Assembly (NCBI GenBank): GCA_945492935.1
Contig: CALYVE010000070.1
Coordinates: 1-7,907, forward strand
Direction of reading: 5' to 3'
Origin: an uncultured Lachnospiraceae bacterium
GTDB lineage: Bacteria > Bacillota > Clostridia > Lachnospirales > Lachnospiraceae
Length of the DNA stretch: 7,907 nucleotides
Shown here one piece after another: positions 6,181 to 7,907 of this stretch (its first letter is position 1; the number at the start of each line of letters is the position of its first letter). The position numbers and the translations under genes are program-made. The notes below the pieces were generated by a model. It was not told where the DNA came from, made no database searches, and was given only the letters and a program-made list of their open reading frames with translations.

Positions 6181-7242
6181 TCAATATTTTGCTTTATCAC
6201 CTTGTCTGATGTTTTCTTTCGCCAGATATTGATGCAGGAAATTCAGCACATGCTTTTTATTTGCAGACCAGGCAGGTGCAATTAACAGCTTCTTCGGTCC
6301 ATCCCCGGTCACGCGATGAATCACAATATCATCCGGTATTTCCTGCAGACATTTTGCAACCGTCCGGATATATTCCTCCTCACCCATAACGTTAAATTTG
6401 CCCTCTTCATAATCCTTGGCCATGTCCGTACCGGAAAGCACATGCAGAAGCTGTAATTTTATTCCGAACGGTCTTAAAGCGCACACATACCGAACAGTCT
6501 CAAGCATCATTTCCTCCGATTCCCCCGGTAGCCCCAAAATTACATGCGTTATATATGGAATTCCAATCGAACAAAGACTACAAACTGCCGATTCATACAC
6601 GCTGCGTGCATAATGTCGTCGAATATAGTTTGCAGTTTCCTCATGCATCGTCTGAAGGCCAAGCTCTATCCAGATGAACTTGCCGGACTTCATAAATTGT
6701 TCCTTTAGCTCCTTGAGCAAAGCAAGGATTTCTTCGCCAAGACAATCCGGTCTTGTAGCAATTGATATGCCCACCACCTGTTCTTCCGCAAGTGCCGCAG
6801 TCCAAATTTGCTTCAAATATTCTACCTCTGCATACGTATTTGTATATGCCTGAAAGTAGATGACAAACCGCTCACCAACCGACTTATGAAACCGCGCCAT
6901 TCCCCGTTTTATTTGCTGTTTCACATCCAAAACCCTGCGTTTGTTCATCGCTTCGCTTACAGCATCAATCGAAATCTTTTTGTCGCAGCCACCTCGGTGT
7001 TCATATAGCTGCTTGTATGGTGTATCCTTAATATCTACCGCAAAATCTCCGCTGCCGCCTGCACTGCAGAAAATGCATCCACGCGTATCAAGACTGCCAT
7101 CACGATTTGGACAGCTGAGTCCGGCATCAACCGCAATCTTATAAATTTTCTCCCCGTAGATTCCTTTAAAATATGCATTTAATGAATAATATGGTTTATC
7201 GAGCCAGTCAATCTGACATGCCATCTTGTTCATACTTTCCAT
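6181..7242 (-). CDS. TIGR01212-family radical SAM protein (YtqA/YhcC-like)
   Basis: 353 residues from the ATG at 7242-7240. The frame is open back to a TTG at 7311, but that would overlap trmL; AGAGGA at 7253-7258 supports 7242, and the ATG at 7233 is an alternative. Seen: LNAYFKGIYGEKIYKIAVDAG (21-41), the radical SAM cluster CPNRDG...GCIFC with C44, C56 and C59 (the C-x11-C-x2-C spacing of this family), then YFQAYTNTYA (129-138), ISIATRPDC (159-167), WIELGLQT (191-198), HVILGLPGES (233-242) and HRVTGDGPK (309-317). These are TIGR01212 signatures. Family knowledge: B. subtilis YtqA (MnmL) is implicated in converting cmnm5s2U to nm5s2U at tRNA position 34; E. coli YhcC is of unclear function. 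It starts 31 nt after the trmL stop, so the two are probably cotranscribed. Family assignment is firm; the reaction is inferred. Confidence 0.88.
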   Translation of the reverse strand: MESMNKMACQIDWLDKPYYSLNAYFKGIYGEKIYKIAVDAGLSCPNRDGSLDTRGCIFCSAGGSGDFAVDIKDTPYKQLYEHRGGCDKKISIDAVSEAMNKRRVLDVKQQIKRGMARFHKSVGERFVIYFQAYTNTYAEVEYLKQIWTAALAEEQVVGISIATRPDCLGEEILALLKELKEQFMKSGKFIWIELGLQTMHEETANYIRRHYARSVYESAVCSLCSIGIPYITHVILGLPGESEEMMLETVRYVCALRPFGIKLQLLHVLSGTDMAKDYEEGKFNVMGEEEYIRTVAKCLQEIPDDIVIHRVTGDGPKKLLIAPAWSANKKHVLNFLHQYLAKENIRQGDKAKY

Positions 7243-7273
7243 GCTCCATACATCCTCTGACAACAACCCTTCT

Positions 7274-7765
7274 CTACCACTCGTACCGATGGAGCTGTCC
7301 CTGCTCCTCAAGTCCCGGAAATCCCTGTTGTCTTAATGCTTCGTACACAACGATAGCAACCGAATTCGACAAGTTGAGCGAACGCTCCCCCGGCATCATC
7401 GGAATACGCACGCAAGTCTGCCTGTTCTCAAGCAAAATCTCCTCGGGAATGCCGGCACTTTCTTTGCCAAACATGATATAGGCATCCTCCTCATACGAAA
7501 CATCCGTATATTTCTGTTTTGATTTTGTCGTTGCCATATATACTTTTGCGCCCGGATTTTTGGCAAGAAAATCATTGTAATCGTCGTAAATTGTCACATC
7601 TAACTTATCCCAATAATCAAGTCCTGCCCTTTTTAACATTTTATCATTGATTTGAAAACCCATTGGCTCGATCAGATGGAGTCGGATGCCTGCCGCAACA
7701 CAGGTACGTCCGATATTTCCTGTATTTGATGGTATTTCCGGCTCATGTAATACTATATTTAACAT
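7274..7765 (-). CDS. trmL: tRNA (cytidine/uridine-2'-O-)-methyltransferase TrmL, SPOUT class
   Basis: 163 residues, the usual length. The enzyme transfers a methyl group from S-adenosylmethionine to the 2'-O of wobble nucleotide 34 in tRNA-Leu isoacceptors. Seen: motif 1 EPEIPSNTGNIGRTC (8-22), motif 2 FGKESAGIPEEIL (99-111), and motif 3 IPMMPGERSLNLSNSVAIV (121-139), which form the trefoil-knot cofactor pocket. There is no extra RNA-binding domain, as expected for TrmL. The start is ATG at 7765-7763 with AGGAG at 7772-7776 six nt upstream. The next gene is the radical SAM protein, 31 nt downstream. The close relative TrmJ is longer, so TrmL is the better fit. Confidence 0.93.
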   Translation of the reverse strand: MLNIVLHEPEIPSNTGNIGRTCVAAGIRLHLIEPMGFQINDKMLKRAGLDYWDKLDVTIYDDYNDFLAKNPGAKVYMATTKSKQKYTDVSYEEDAYIMFGKESAGIPEEILLENRQTCVRIPMMPGERSLNLSNSVAIVVYEALRQQGFPGLEEQGQLHRYEW

Positions 7766-7827
7766 TTTTCTCTCCTATAAAGATTCGAGTGTCAAAAGCC
7801 TCGTGTTCAATTTTGTCCCGGCTGATT

Positions 7828-7861
7828 GCACAAATAAAAACGTCTGAATGAGTTTTTGTGC
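7828..7861. terminator. Imperfect AT-rich hairpin upstream of trmL, terminator-like
   Basis: GCACAAATAAAAAC (7828-7841) pairs with GTTTTTGTGC (7852-7861), leaving a short bulge in one arm and a 10-nt loop. The T run is within the stem and no T run follows it, so it is a poor match to a standard terminator. It could end the gene to the right of the window or be part of a leader for trmL. Confidence 0.25.
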
Positions 7862-7907
7862 TATGGAGATGAGACACAAAGAAGTGTGGAAGCCTCTTCT
7901 GAACACA

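Noticed and set aside
7243..7311. Upstream extension of the radical SAM frame to a TTG at 7311
   Set aside because: It would overlap the end of trmL by 38 nt, adds residues not typical of the family, and the ATG at 7242 has a usable ribosome binding site.
1..7907. CRISPR array, tRNA/rRNA genes, insertion sequences, prophage or toxin-antitoxin genes
   Set aside because: No regularly spaced repeats, cloverleaf-like stretches, transposase motifs or terminal repeats were seen on either strand.

Overview
The window reads as a piece of a low-to-mid GC Firmicutes chromosome, most likely from the Lachnospiraceae or a close clostridial family. The reasons are the A/T-rich intergenic DNA, strong AGGAGG-type ribosome binding sites, sigma-A-like promoters, and the look of the Tad pilus proteins. 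This placement comes from protein style and is not backed by a database search. All seven convincing genes lie on the minus strand, so transcription runs from right to left. The plus-strand open frames all look like antisense shadows or intergenic noise.

Left part (1-4657, about 59% of the window): the start of a Tad/Flp (tight adherence, type IVc) pilus operon. In transcription order it holds an A24-family prepilin peptidase (4657-4223), a CpaE-like localisation ATPase (4226-3297), the CpaF/TadA assembly ATPase (3300-2029), TadB (2012-1320) and a TadC-like platform protein that runs off the left edge (1294-1). The peptidase matures the pilin, CpaF powers assembly, TadB and TadC form the inner-membrane platform, and CpaE is thought to place the machine. 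Prepilin and TadE-type genes are not in the window and would be expected beyond the left edge. The genes are tightly coupled by two 4-nt stop/start overlaps and gaps of 17 and 25 nt. The first four appear to use GTG or TTG starts. The TadC-like protein carries an extra segment of about 190 residues, predicted to lie outside the membrane, part of which resembles a bacterial Ig-like fold.

Middle (4658-5071): a 414-nt intergenic region. It has a good promoter for the pilus operon (-35 at 4802-4807, -10 at 4778-4783), a large dyad covering and extending upstream of the -35, a short GC-rich palindromic element at about 4946-4977, and a long-armed terminator (4979-5038) that ends the gene to the right.

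Right part (5072-7765): a single DHH-family phosphoesterase gene with its own promoter (-35 at 6069-6074, -10 at 6046-6051). Upstream of it is a two-gene unit of trmL (tRNA wobble 2'-O-methyltransferase) and a TIGR01212/YtqA-type radical SAM gene, closed by a terminator at 6121-6155. Both members of the pair may act on tRNA position 34. The last 142 nt hold no secure gene, but two minus-strand frames are open there and a hairpin is present.
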